Positions 24,488 to 33,085 of a stretch of DNA of 64,000 nt are shown here, in pieces. The stretch is from Sutterella seckii. GTDB taxonomy: Bacteria > Pseudomonadota > Gammaproteobacteria > Burkholderiales > Burkholderiaceae_F. The stretch covers positions 25,591 to 89,590 of the forward strand of contig NZ_WEHX01000003.1 of the NCBI RefSeq assembly GCF_009183815.1, in the 5' to 3' direction. Each line of letters starts with the position of its first letter. Within the stretch, counting starts at the first letter, position 1. Under the pieces are notes generated by a model. It was not told the DNA's origin, ran no database searches, and saw nothing but the letters and a program-made list of their open reading frames with translations. Position numbers and translations under genes: made by a program.

Positions 24488-25252
24488 ATGATCAAGTCGC
24501 TTTTCCTTCGGACAGCCCTCGGCGCCGTGATGGGTGCCGGGCTCATGACCCTCAGCGCCGCGCCGGCTTCGGCAAGCGTTGCCGACGGCGTCGCTCAGAT
24601 CCAGAACGAAAAGTACGCCGATGCGATGCGCACCTTTAAGAAGGAGGCGGCGAAGGACAACGGCGACGCGATGTACTACATCGGCGACATGCTCCGCAAC
24701 GGGCTCGGTCAGAAGGCGGCACCGCTGGAAGCCACCATCTGGTGGGAAAAGGGCGCCTATCTCGGGAACGAAAAGTGCCAGATCGCGCTCTCTCACGCCT
24801 ACCGCAACGGCATCGGCGTGAAGATGGATCCTCGTCAGGCGCTGATCTGGGACCGTGAAGCCGCGAAGAACGGCTCCATCATTGCATACAAGAACCTCGG
24901 CGACTACTTCGCTACTGGGAACGGCGTGGAAATCGACGAGAAGGAAGCCGCCAAGTGGTACTACCTTTCCTCGAAGGGCGGCTTCCCGGCTGCCTACGTT
25001 GCGCTCGCCAATCTTCTGCGCGACGGCGAAGGCATTGAAAAGAATCCGGTTGCCGCCTATGTGCTTTACGAAGCCGCTTCAAAGCCCGTGAAGAATTTTG
25101 AGGCGGAAAGAAATGCCGCGGCCGATGCCCGCATTCTCGGACACAAGCTTTCAGCGGCGGACCTTGAGCGCGCGAAGAAGCTTTCCGTTGAGGATGTGCT
25201 CGATAGCCTCGAAAGCCTGAAGAAGCTGAGCGAAGAGAGCAGCAAAAAATAA
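24488..25252 (+). CDS. Exported Sel1-repeat protein
   Basis: 254 residues with a signal peptide (cleavage likely after APASA). Sel1-like 36-residue repeats fill about 35-205, recognisable by alanine/glycine patterns such as GDAMYYIGDMLRNGLG, GNEKCQIALSHAYRNGIGV, GDYFATGNGVEIDEKEAAKWYY and NLLRDGEGIEKNPVAAYVLY. Such solenoids mediate protein contacts in the periplasm or outer envelope. The ribosome site GGAG lies 8 bases ahead. No partner is encoded alongside. Confidence 0.9.
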   Translation: MIKSLFLRTALGAVMGAGLMTLSAAPASASVADGVAQIQNEKYADAMRTFKKEAAKDNGDAMYYIGDMLRNGLGQKAAPLEATIWWEKGAYLGNEKCQIALSHAYRNGIGVKMDPRQALIWDREAAKNGSIIAYKNLGDYFATGNGVEIDEKEAAKWYYLSSKGGFPAAYVALANLLRDGEGIEKNPVAAYVLYEAASKPVKNFEAERNAAADARILGHKLSAADLERAKKLSVEDVLDSLESLKKLSEESSKK

Positions 25253-25303
25253 CGCGCGGGACGCAGAGCGCTTCTGCTTATTTCCCTGCGAAAGGCACTC
25301 AAG

Positions 25304-25339
25304 AAAAAACGGACGGTGAATGAACATCGTCCGTTTTTT
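25304..25339 (+). terminator. Terminator of the Sel1 gene
   Basis: AAAAAACGGACG / CGTCCGTTTTTT around a 12-base loop. Confidence 0.88.
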
Positions 25340-25371
25340 CTTTTCGAGGATCCGGGAACGCTCCAATCAAG

Positions 25372-25410
25372 AAAAAACGCCTGAAGACGGAAAGCGTCCC
25401 AGGCGTTTTT
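25372..25410 (-). terminator. Terminator of the parvulin gene
   Basis: AAAAAACGCCTG / CAGGCGTTTTT; on the minus strand it lies 25 bases beyond the isomerase stop. Confidence 0.85.
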
Positions 25411-25435
25411 GCCGGATGCTCAGAAGAGCGTTCGA

Positions 25436-26217
25436 TTACTGAACGTTGGCCTTCTTGATGAGATCTTGGAAGTGCATCTGCACCTTCTGGTTGGCGAGCG
25501 CATTGCGGATCACCGGCTTCTGGCTCTCGTAGGAGGGATAGAGCTCGGCCTTGCGCTTCGCCTCAAGCTTCACGACATGGAAGCCGAACTGCGTGCGGAT
25601 CGGAGACTGGGCGATTTCGCCGGGCTTCAGGGCGGTGAAGGAAGCGCCGAAGGCCGGAACGAAGGAGCGCGGAACAACCCAGCCGAGGAGGCCGCCCTGG
25701 CCCTTGTTGCCGGTATCTTCAGAGAACTCCTGAGCGAGCTTGCCGAAGTCGGCGCCCTTGTTGAGGCGCGAAATCAGGTTCTTCGCCTGGTCCTCGGTCT
25801 TCACGAGGATGTGGCGGACCTGATATTCCGTGTCGCCGTAGGCGCCTTGTCCTGATCATAGGCCTTCTTGAGGTCGGCTTCAGAAACCGGGTTCTTCTGA
25901 GCCCAGTCCTGAGCGAGACCCTGGATGAGGATCTGATCGCGGGAATTTTCAATGGCGCGCTTCACGTCGGGCTTGTTGGCGATCTTCGCCTTGTTGGCTT
26001 CCTGAAGGAGAACCGTCTGCTGGATGAGAAGGTTCTTCACCTGACGCTCGAGACCTTCGCCCGCGGGCTGGCCGGCCTGAACGGCACGGTCGTAAATGGC
26101 CTTCTGCTCAGCAACGGTGACGGTTTCGCCGTTCACCTTGAAGGCCTTGAGTTCCGCGTTGGCGGCTCCGGCGATGAGAAGAGCGGCAGCGCCGAGAGCA
26201 ATTACTTTCTTATCCAT
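25436..26217 (-). pseudogene. Exported parvulin-type peptidyl-prolyl isomerase, split by a -1 frameshift
   Basis: Start at 26217: signal peptide MDKKVIALGAAALLIAGAANA, then an N-terminal chaperone region up to KNPVSEADLKKAYDQDKA. Near 25842 the frame breaks: the sequence AAGGCGCCTACGGC lacks one base relative to AAGGCGGCCTACGGC. In the next frame the protein continues YGDTEYQVRHILVKTEDQA and the complete PpiC domain (LGWVVPRSFVPAF, SPIRTQFGFHVVKLE) to the stop at 25436. Intact, it would be about 260 residues, assisting folding of exported proteins. It sits downstream of ispZ/yciB as in other beta-proteobacteria. The lesion may be real or a one-base sequence error. Confidence 0.88.
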
Positions 26218-26309
26218 AGCTTTTGAATTTGAGTACTTGAAAGGACTCTGCTGTGCAGGATGCGCCGGAGGGGCGCTCGCGCCAGAGGAGTAGCCGGAGA
26301 AATTTTCGG

Positions 26310-26915
26310 TCAATTCTGCCGTTCGGATGCTTGTCTTGTCATCCACACCGCAGCGGCAATTGTAAAAATCAATGTCAACCCGATTAGGCCGAAGAGCTTG
26401 AAGTCGACCCAGATTTCAGTCGGGAAGGAATAGGCGACGATGAGGTTGAGGATGCCGACCACGATGAAGAAGCCGATCCACATCCACTGGAGCTTTCCCC
26501 AGGCGGCATCTGGCATGTCGATGGCGTTCTTCATGAGCGTGCGGATGAAGTTGCGGCCCGTGAAGCTTCCGAAAAGGAGAATGCCGCTGAAGATCCAGTA
26601 AAGAATCGTGGGCTTCCACTTGATGAACATTTCATTCTTGAGCCAGAGGGTCAGTCCGCCGAAGACGACGATGACGGCAAGACTGATCCAGAGCATCGGT
26701 TCGATCCTGCGGCCCTTCAGCTTCAGCCAGCCGATCTGCAGGAAGGTCGCGACGATGGCGGTGACGGTGGCGAGAAATACCGGGGCGGTGGTTGCGGTCA
26801 CGCCGTCTCCGATCAGGCTTCCCGCGAGGTCGATCGCTTCAGCGGGGAAGTGCTCCGCGCCCTTGAAGGCGGCAAAGAAGAGGATGACGGGGAAGATGTC
26901 GAACAGAAATTTCAT
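26310..26915 (-). CDS. yciB: Inner membrane protein IspZ/YciB (septation protein A)
   Basis: 201 residues, five or six membrane segments. It begins MKFLFDIFPVILFFAAFKG, the family signature, with later KWKPTILYWIFSGILLFG and a KLQWMWIGFF stretch. YciB proteins sit in the inner membrane and affect cell-envelope synthesis and division. Here it heads a minus-strand pair with the parvulin gene (93-base gap). In related bacteria a bolA gene lies between the two; none is present here. Confidence 0.93.
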   Translation of the reverse strand: MKFLFDIFPVILFFAAFKGAEHFPAEAIDLAGSLIGDGVTATTAPVFLATVTAIVATFLQIGWLKLKGRRIEPMLWISLAVIVVFGGLTLWLKNEMFIKWKPTILYWIFSGILLFGSFTGRNFIRTLMKNAIDMPDAAWGKLQWMWIGFFIVVGILNLIVAYSFPTEIWVDFKLFGLIGLTLIFTIAAAVWMTRQASERQN

Positions 26916-27095
26916 GCTTGCGGGCTCGATGCGCCCTGAAAAGGACCTTCGGGTGCATTGAGCGATTTTTTAGGAAATCAAGGCCGCTAAGGATAGCCCA
27001 AAGCGCCTATGCCTGAGCGCGCTGCCGCCAGTTCGGATGTGCATCAGTGTGTCGCTTGATGCGCAGGCTGTTGGTAACATCTCGGCACCGAAATG

Positions 27096-27120
27096 GCTGG
27101 AGGAGAATATTCTCCTCAGC
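27096..27120. repeat. Near-perfect palindrome ahead of the M16 protease gene
   Basis: GCTG-GAGGAGAATATTCTCCTC-AGC: an 18-base perfect palindrome flanked by GCT/AGC with one extra G. It lies about 35 bases before the protease start and no T-run follows. It could be an operator or a mRNA hairpin. Confidence 0.6.
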
Positions 27121-27155
27121 TAAGGTTTGCGCATCTCTCTGAATAAGGTTCGAAG

Positions 27156-29912
27156 ATGCAGATTTTCAGAAATATTCTGTGCGCCGCGCTTTTCGCATCC
27201 GCGGCGGCAGGGAGCGCGAGCGCGCTCGCCCAAGAGGACAAGAACAAAATGAATGAACTCCCGACGCCTTACGTCACGGTTGAGGGCATTACGGAGTACC
27301 GCCTCGCCAACGGCCTGAGGGTGGTGCTTTATCCGGATGCCGCCAAGCCCACGGCCACGGTCAACATGACCTACCTTGTCGGCTCGCGGCAGGAAAACTA
27401 CGGCGAAACCGGCATGGCGCACCTCCTTGAGCACCTGATGTTCAAGGGGTCGAAGAACTATCCCAATCCGACCGCGGAATTCACCCGCCGGGGCTTCCGC
27501 ATGAACGGTTCGACCTGGCTCGACCGCACGAACTACTTCGTGAGCTTCACGGCCACGGACGACAACATGAAATGGGCGCTCGGCTGGCAGGCCGACGCCA
27601 TGGTCAATTCCTTCATCGCGCAGAAGGATCTCGACACCGAAATGACGGTGGTGAGAAACGAATACGAAATGGGCGAAAACAAGCCCATTTCCGTGATGAT
27701 GAAGCGCATGCAGAGCGTGATGTTCGACTGGCAGAGCTACGGCCGCTCGACGATCGGCGCGAGAAGCGACATTGAAAACGTTGAGATCGCCAATCTGCAG
27801 GCCTTCTACCACCTCTACTATCAGCCGGACAACGCCGTTCTCACCGTGTCGGGCAAGTTCGACGTGAAGACGGTCCTCGGCTGGATCAATGAATTCTTCG
27901 GACCCATCCCGAAGCCCGAACGCGTTCTTCCGAAGGAATGGACCGTTGAGCCTCAGGCGGACGGCGAACGCGAGTTCTACATCCGCAGAAAGGGCGAGTC
28001 GCAGCTCGTCGCCGTCGGCTACCGCATTCCGTCGGCGCTCTCCGACGACTATGAACCCACCGCTATGGCGGCGGACATTCTCGCCGATGCGCCGAGCGGA
28101 CGGCTCTACAAGGCTCTCGTTGAAACCGGCATGGCCTCCCAGGTCTTCGGCTGGCCGGTCGCGGCTCAGAAGCCGGGCTTCGTAATGTTCGGCGCCATGG
28201 TGAAGAAGGAAGGCGACATCCAGGCTGTGAAGACGAAGCTCGTCGAGCTTATTGAAAATGCCTTCCGCGAAGCCGGCGTCACCGCCGAGGAGCTCGGCCG
28301 CCAGAAGGCCGATCAGGAGACGATGTTCGAGCGCACGCTCGCGGATCCTGAGGAATTCGGCGTCGACATTTCCGACTACATCGCTCTGGGCGACTGGAGG
28401 CTCTTCTTCGCCGACCGCGAACAGGTGAAGGCCGTTACGGCAGAGGACATCAACAAAGCCGCCGCGAAGTACTTCGTGCGCGACAACCGCGTCGTGGGAC
28501 TTTTCGTTCCGACCGATGATCCGAAGCGCGCCGACATCGGACCTGCGCCCACGGCCGAGGAACTCATCAGCCGCTACAAGTTCTCCGAAAAGGGAGCCGA
28601 GGTTGAGGCTTTCGACCCCTCGCAGGACAACATTGATGCGCGCACGCAGATCGTCGACATGAAGGGCGTGAAGGTTGCGCTTCTGCCGAAGAAGACCCGC
28701 GGCGAAACCGTCGTGGTGAAGATGCGCTTCAATGTCGGCAACAACAAGGAGCTCGCTCGGAGCGCCGTGCCGATGCTCGCATCCTCCATGATCACGCGCG
28801 GCACGAAGACGATGACGCGCGAGGAGATTGAGGACGCCTTCACGAATCTCAAGATGGAAGGCTCGCCCTTCAGCTTCACGACCGACCGCGAGCACCTGGG
28901 CGACGCGCTTAAGCTCGTCGGCAAGCTCTTTACCGAGTCGACCTATCCGGAAAAGGAATTCGAAACGCTCCGCCAGCAGACGATCGCCGGCATGAAGGCG
29001 CGTTCTGACGAACCGGCGACGAAGGGTCGCGACGCCCTTACGGCCCACTTCAATACGTATCCCGAGGGCGATGCGCGCCACGTGCAGCTGTCCACCGAAG
29101 TGACGGCAGACCTTGAAAAAGTGACGCTCGCCGACGTGAAGGGCTACTACGACCGCGTCTTCGGTCTCGGGAAGGGCTACATCGCCGTTGTGGGCGACTT
29201 CGATCCGCAGGCCGTGGCGAAGGAGCTTGAAGCGGACATCGTCGACCAGAAGTCGGCCGAGGTTCCCTTCGAGCGCGTCGTTGCTGAATACCGTCCCGTC
29301 GGACCTGCGCGCTTCGTGATCGATACGCCCGACAAGGAAAACGCGATGCTCTTCGCGCGCGTCGACCTGCCTGCGTCCCTTACCGACAGCGACATGCCGG
29401 CGCTTATTACCGCCGACTGGATCATCGGCGGCTCGGACGGGCTCTCCAACCGCATCGTCAACCGTCTGCGCCAGAAGGAAGGCCTTTCCTACGGCGCGGG
29501 TTCGGGCATTACGCTGCCTTCCTTCGGCAACCGCGCGAAGTGGTCGGTCGGCGCCATCGTGGCGCCCCAGAACCTCGCTCAGGCCGAAAAGTCGCTTCGC
29601 GATGAGCTCGCCCGCGCCTATCGCGACGGCATCACGGAGGAAGAGCTCGCCGAGGCGAAGCGCGGCATCATTCAGTCCCGTGCGGTCAATCGCGCGCAGG
29701 ACGGCCTCATTGCCTCCAACTGGGTCAACAACCTTGAGCTCGGCAAGACCTGGCAGTTCTCGAAGGCTACCGAAGAGGCCGTGATGAAGCTGACGGTTGA
29801 AGACGTCAACAAGGCTCTGCGCCGCTTCTGCGATCCCGAGAAGCTGACCTTCGCGCTCGCGGGCGACCTGAAGAAGGCTCAGGCCGCCGGGAAGGATTTT
29901 TCCAAGCAGTAA
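27156..29912 (+). CDS. Exported M16 (insulinase-like) zinc protease
   Basis: 918 residues with a signal peptide (cleavage likely after SALA). Two M16 modules are fused. The N-terminal one carries the inverted zinc motif HLLEH (about 89-93) and the downstream glutamate in NEYEMGENK; the second module (from about 490) lacks a zinc motif and should be the inactive clamshell half. The architecture matches periplasmic pitrilysin/PqqL-like proteases that degrade peptides. The signal peptide places it in the periplasm. Single gene, terminator downstream. Confidence 0.93.
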   Translation: MQIFRNILCAALFASAAAGSASALAQEDKNKMNELPTPYVTVEGITEYRLANGLRVVLYPDAAKPTATVNMTYLVGSRQENYGETGMAHLLEHLMFKGSKNYPNPTAEFTRRGFRMNGSTWLDRTNYFVSFTATDDNMKWALGWQADAMVNSFIAQKDLDTEMTVVRNEYEMGENKPISVMMKRMQSVMFDWQSYGRSTIGARSDIENVEIANLQAFYHLYYQPDNAVLTVSGKFDVKTVLGWINEFFGPIPKPERVLPKEWTVEPQADGEREFYIRRKGESQLVAVGYRIPSALSDDYEPTAMAADILADAPSGRLYKALVETGMASQVFGWPVAAQKPGFVMFGAMVKKEGDIQAVKTKLVELIENAFREAGVTAEELGRQKADQETMFERTLADPEEFGVDISDYIALGDWRLFFADREQVKAVTAEDINKAAAKYFVRDNRVVGLFVPTDDPKRADIGPAPTAEELISRYKFSEKGAEVEAFDPSQDNIDARTQIVDMKGVKVALLPKKTRGETVVVKMRFNVGNNKELARSAVPMLASSMITRGTKTMTREEIEDAFTNLKMEGSPFSFTTDREHLGDALKLVGKLFTESTYPEKEFETLRQQTIAGMKARSDEPATKGRDALTAHFNTYPEGDARHVQLSTEVTADLEKVTLADVKGYYDRVFGLGKGYIAVVGDFDPQAVAKELEADIVDQKSAEVPFERVVAEYRPVGPARFVIDTPDKENAMLFARVDLPASLTDSDMPALITADWIIGGSDGLSNRIVNRLRQKEGLSYGAGSGITLPSFGNRAKWSVGAIVAPQNLAQAEKSLRDELARAYRDGITEEELAEAKRGIIQSRAVNRAQDGLIASNWVNNLELGKTWQFSKATEEAVMKLTVEDVNKALRRFCDPEKLTFALAGDLKKAQAAGKDFSKQ

Positions 29913-29923
29913 GCTGGATTCCG

Positions 29924-29951
29924 GGCGGAACTTTTTGACAAAAGTTCCGCC
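29924..29951. repeat. Perfect 12-bp inverted repeat after the M16 gene
   Basis: GGCGGAACTTTT-TGAC-AAAAGTTCCGCC. A stable hairpin without a trailing T-run, 12 bases after the protease stop. May protect the 3' end or assist the terminator that follows at 29976. Confidence 0.7.
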
Positions 29952-29975
29952 TCCCGAAAGCTTTCCCTGAAAGAC

Positions 29976-30011
29976 ATTCCCGGCACTTCAAACCGCCGGG
30001 AATTCTTTTTG
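29976..30011 (+). terminator. Terminator of the M16 protease gene
   Basis: ATTCCCGGC / GCCGGGAAT around a 10-base loop, then TCTTTTT. Confidence 0.85.
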
Positions 30012-30038
30012 GGGAAACATGAATTGAGAGGTGTCCTT

Positions 30039-30599
30039 ATGAAAAAGATTCTCGTCATCAACGGTCATCCCAACTTCAAGGGGTCGTTTGCCAACCGGGC
30101 GATTCTTGCTGAGCTCGCGAGGCTTCTTCCTTCCGTCAAAGTGCATGCACTCGCCGGAGCCAGAGGCGAAAACGGCTTCAATGTTCCCGAGGAGCAGAAG
30201 CTTCTGAGAGAAGCGGATATCGTGGTGTTCGACTATCCCTTTTACTGGTTCTCCGTTCCGGCGCTTCTCAAGGAATGGTTCGATGAGGTTCTCACGCACG
30301 GGTTTGCCTATGGCACGGGCGGGACAGCACTCAAGGGAAAGACTGCCGTCTTCTCGCTTACGTTGGGCGCTCCGGACGATGCCTATCGGCGCGACGCAGC
30401 GCTCGGCTACACCGTGAAGGATCTTCTCGCGCCGCTTTTCTCGACGGCGACCTACTGTTCCATGAAGAATGCCGAGCCGGTCTACTCCGCCGGAATGCTC
30501 TTCATTCCGGGCGTGAGCACGGATGAGGATCTCGCTAAGGTTGAAGCAAGAGCGAAGGATCATGCGGAAAGACTTGCGAATCTGCTGAAGACGCTCTGA
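30039..30599 (+). CDS. NAD(P)H-dependent flavodoxin-fold oxidoreductase
   Basis: 186 residues from ATG 30039 (MKKILVINGHPN), with GAGAGG upstream; an in-frame ATG at 30009 overlaps the terminator. This is the NQO/KefF/MdaB-like flavodoxin fold: NGHPNFKGSFANRAI binds the FMN or FAD phosphate, FDYPFYWFSVPALLKEWFDE forms the dimer-cofactor site. Members are two-electron quinone or nitro reductases protecting against electrophiles. No Kef potassium channel gene is adjacent. Cytoplasmic. Confidence 0.9.
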   Translation: MKKILVINGHPNFKGSFANRAILAELARLLPSVKVHALAGARGENGFNVPEEQKLLREADIVVFDYPFYWFSVPALLKEWFDEVLTHGFAYGTGGTALKGKTAVFSLTLGAPDDAYRRDAALGYTVKDLLAPLFSTATYCSMKNAEPVYSAGMLFIPGVSTDEDLAKVEARAKDHAERLANLLKTL

Positions 30600-30616
30600 T
30601 CAGAGATTCTTTTCTT

Positions 30617-30668
30617 TCGCCGGGCGGACCGGCTTCAATTCAATCGCGCCCGCCCGTCCGTTTTTTCA
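30617..30668 (+). terminator. Probable terminator after the flavodoxin-fold gene
   Basis: GC-rich arms GCCGGGCGGACC and CGCCCGCCCGTCCG can pair imperfectly and are followed by TTTTTT. Confidence 0.55.
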
Positions 30669-30684
30669 AATTTGAGAGCAGTCC

Positions 30685-31110
30685 ATGGATATTTCAATCG
30701 AAAAAGGCTCCTGGAAGACGCTTGAGCATCCGGCATCGGCCGTGCGGCTCATGGTTTTCGTGGCCGAGCAGAAAGTGCCGAAGGAAGAGGAGATCGACGC
30801 GCTCGATCCTGTGAGCACGCATTTTGTTGCGCGGGATTCGCGCCATATGGTTGTCGGTACGGCGCGATTGACGCCTGACGGCCGGATCGGGCGCCTAGCC
30901 GTTCTGAAGCCTTTCCGGGGACGAGGCGTCGGCGCGAAGCTCCTCGAAGCAGTGCTCGAATGCGCACGCGCGAGCGGCCTCAGGGAGGTGACGCTCCATG
31001 CGCAGGTCCACGCCCGCGGGTTTTACGAGAAGTACGGCTTCAAGGCGGAAGGCGCCGTTTTCGACGAATGCGGCATCGACCATATTCAGATGCGGCTTCG
31101 CCTCGGCTAA
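30685..31110 (+). CDS. GNAT-family N-acetyltransferase
   Basis: 141 residues. The acetyl-CoA loop is RGRGVGAKLLEAVLECAR, preceded by the beta-4 strand IGRLAVLKPFRG and followed by VTLHAQVHARGFYEKYGF. It resembles the ElaA/YjcF-like branch (N-terminal VRLMVFVAEQKVPKEEEID). Substrate unknown; these enzymes acetylate amines on small molecules or proteins. Confidence 0.9.
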   Translation: MDISIEKGSWKTLEHPASAVRLMVFVAEQKVPKEEEIDALDPVSTHFVARDSRHMVVGTARLTPDGRIGRLAVLKPFRGRGVGAKLLEAVLECARASGLREVTLHAQVHARGFYEKYGFKAEGAVFDECGIDHIQMRLRLG

Positions 31111-31184
31111 TGCGCCTGGGAAGGCCTTCGGATACTTTTTTCCGGTACTATCGTTAGAGGAAGCTATTTAGTATTATTTCGATC

Positions 31185-31216
31185 ACTCAGGGTAGGGAGG
31201 ATTAACCCTAGTGATG
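31185..31216 (+). promoter_or_regulatory. Imperfect hairpin in the leader of the HsdM-like gene
   Basis: TCACTCAGGGT pairs with ACCCTAGTGA (one bulged base) about 90 bases ahead of the start at 31303. A second GC-rich arm pair (GTCCGG, CCGG) follows at about 31221-31265. The 190-base leader is longer than for its neighbours. No known riboswitch was matched. Confidence 0.4.
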
Positions 31217-31302
31217 GTTCGTCCGGCAGTCCGGAGAGGAGCAAATCGTGCTCCCCGGCGCCGGAAGCATTTCTCCCGGTCATAAAGAGCGAAGAGCGGA
31301 AC

Positions 31303-33003
31303 ATGGTAATCAAAAAAGCTGGTGCGGCAGAAATCTATTGGCAGACTTTATCCAAGCAGACGCGGCTTGACCCCGAAGTTCAGCTCGTTTTGACGGCAAT
31401 TCTCTATGTTCGTGCAAGGAACGGCGAGGCTCCCGAAATTACTTTCCGCGGGACGACGGAATTCAGCAGCCTCGCCTGCAGCGCCGTCCCGGAACTGAAG
31501 CAGTTTGTCTGGTCGATTGCGGTTCCTGATGCGGAAATTTCCTGGCGGCTTCCAAGGGATCTCGTGAAGAATCCGGCGAAAACGCTGGAAGCCTTCCTGC
31601 GCCTTAATGAACGAAGCTACATCAAAAGATTTTCGCTCCGTCCGGAACTCGTCGACGAGATTGCCGAATGGCTTCTGGAAGAGACGCCTCAGGCGCCCTA
31701 CTGGATCGTGGGTGAGGAGCGCTCCTTCCTCTCCGGCGCCCGGAGTCTCCTTTCGGGCCGTGCCGTCCGCTTTGCGACGATTTCCGAGCACCTTGCGCTC
31801 CTCTTCACCGTGCTGAAGGCCTATGGGCTGGATGCCGGCGCAGCAGTCCTCAAGCCCGGCGCCATTGATCTCTCGACGCTTGATGGGCCTGTCGTCACTA
31901 TTCCCGAACCCAATACCGAGGGGGACCATCCGCCGGTCGGTAAATATACGATCGACGAACTCAACTACGCCGACGCGCTCATCAAAAATCCGTCGCGGGT
32001 CGCTGCGGTTGTTTCGGGCGGCATGCTCTATCGAATGCAGGGCGAGGATGAGAAGCTCAAGACCATGTATCTGAGGTCGGGACGCCTCACGCGCGTTTTC
32101 TCCTTCCCTTCGGCGACGGGCGTGGAGGCCGGCGTTGAAACGCTCGGACTTCTGCTCTGCGAGAAGCAGGGGTTTGAAAGCGGCGTGGTGGATCTCATCT
32201 CAGTGCCGAGGCTTCGCTATACGCGGCGTCCCTGGCCCGACGATTTCCGCAGGAACATTTCGCTTGCCATGCGGGGGATGGATGCTGAGGGGGTCAACGT
32301 CGTGAGGACGACGAACCTCACGCTTCTCAACGACCGCTGCATTCTCTTGACGACAAGCCGCGTGGAAACGCCGGGAGACGAGGTCATCGACCGCCTCCTT
32401 GAGGAGCGGGGCTCGCGTCCGCTTTCCACGTTCGTCCACATCATCCGCTGCCATTCCGTGGGACCGGACTGCGACTCGGCGGACGAGAAGGACGTCGTGT
32501 ACGAAGCGATCCCGAACGACATCAATGAGTGCGGAATTCTGCGCCGTCCGCGGAAGCGCATCAGGATTGATCCGGAGGATCATACGCAGGCGCGCCGCCT
32601 TGAGAAGCAGGCAATCATGCCGGGCGACATCATCTTTACGCAGCGCGGACGCATCGGTTCAATTGCGCTCGTCGACGCCGTCCCGAAGAAGGAGCGCTGG
32701 GTGGCCGGCCAGCTCTTCGTGATTCTGAGGCTGCGTGCGGACAGCCCGGTAGAGTCTCCTGCATACATCCTGCGCTGCCTTCAGTGCGCGCCGATCCGCG
32801 GACGGTATGAGCGCATGTCGAGCAATACGGCGGTGCCGCAGGTGCGCTCCGAAGATCTCGATAATCTTCTGATTCCGCTTCCTGGTCGCGAGAGCGGCGT
32901 TGAGGAGGCTGAGGAAGCCGTCCGCAAGCTGAAGCGCTATTCGAAGGAAATCGAGGATCTGCGGGCCAGGGCCGAAAAGCTGATCAAGAGCGTCACGCTC
33001 TGA
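31303..33003 (+). CDS. Solitary HsdM/HsdS-like protein with degenerate methyltransferase motifs
   Basis: 566 residues. The middle follows the order of a type I N6-adenine methyltransferase: RPELVDEIAEWLLEE (where HsdM has TPxEVVxLI), PYWIVGEERSFLSGA (in place of DPACGSGGFL), ISEHLALLFTVLKAYGLDAG (in place of NxxxxxLAxMNLxLHGI), VTIPEPN (in place of the catalytic NPPF), and VVSGGMLYRMQGEDEKLKTM (as VVLPxGVLF). Both the SAM loop and NPPF are thus lost. Residues about 450-545 resemble an HsdS target-recognition half (PGDIIFTQRGRIG, SSNTAVPQVRSEDLDNLLIPLP), then a coiled coil. No restriction subunit or active methylase is adjacent. Probably a DNA-binding pseudo-enzyme; role unknown. Confidence 0.65.
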   Translation: MVIKKAGAAEIYWQTLSKQTRLDPEVQLVLTAILYVRARNGEAPEITFRGTTEFSSLACSAVPELKQFVWSIAVPDAEISWRLPRDLVKNPAKTLEAFLRLNERSYIKRFSLRPELVDEIAEWLLEETPQAPYWIVGEERSFLSGARSLLSGRAVRFATISEHLALLFTVLKAYGLDAGAAVLKPGAIDLSTLDGPVVTIPEPNTEGDHPPVGKYTIDELNYADALIKNPSRVAAVVSGGMLYRMQGEDEKLKTMYLRSGRLTRVFSFPSATGVEAGVETLGLLLCEKQGFESGVVDLISVPRLRYTRRPWPDDFRRNISLAMRGMDAEGVNVVRTTNLTLLNDRCILLTTSRVETPGDEVIDRLLEERGSRPLSTFVHIIRCHSVGPDCDSADEKDVVYEAIPNDINECGILRRPRKRIRIDPEDHTQARRLEKQAIMPGDIIFTQRGRIGSIALVDAVPKKERWVAGQLFVILRLRADSPVESPAYILRCLQCAPIRGRYERMSSNTAVPQVRSEDLDNLLIPLPGRESGVEEAEEAVRKLKRYSKEIEDLRARAEKLIKSVTL

Positions 33004-33085
33004 TGAAGACGGGCGGAAGACTTCGTGAAGAGATCTCCCGCCCGAATCATATCCGCCGAATGGAACGCCTGAATGCCCCGGCAAA

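Noticed and set aside
27120..29081. A 653-codon minus-strand frame opposite the M16 protease
   Set aside because: Shadow frame; the plus strand has a signal peptide and the HLLEH zinc motif.
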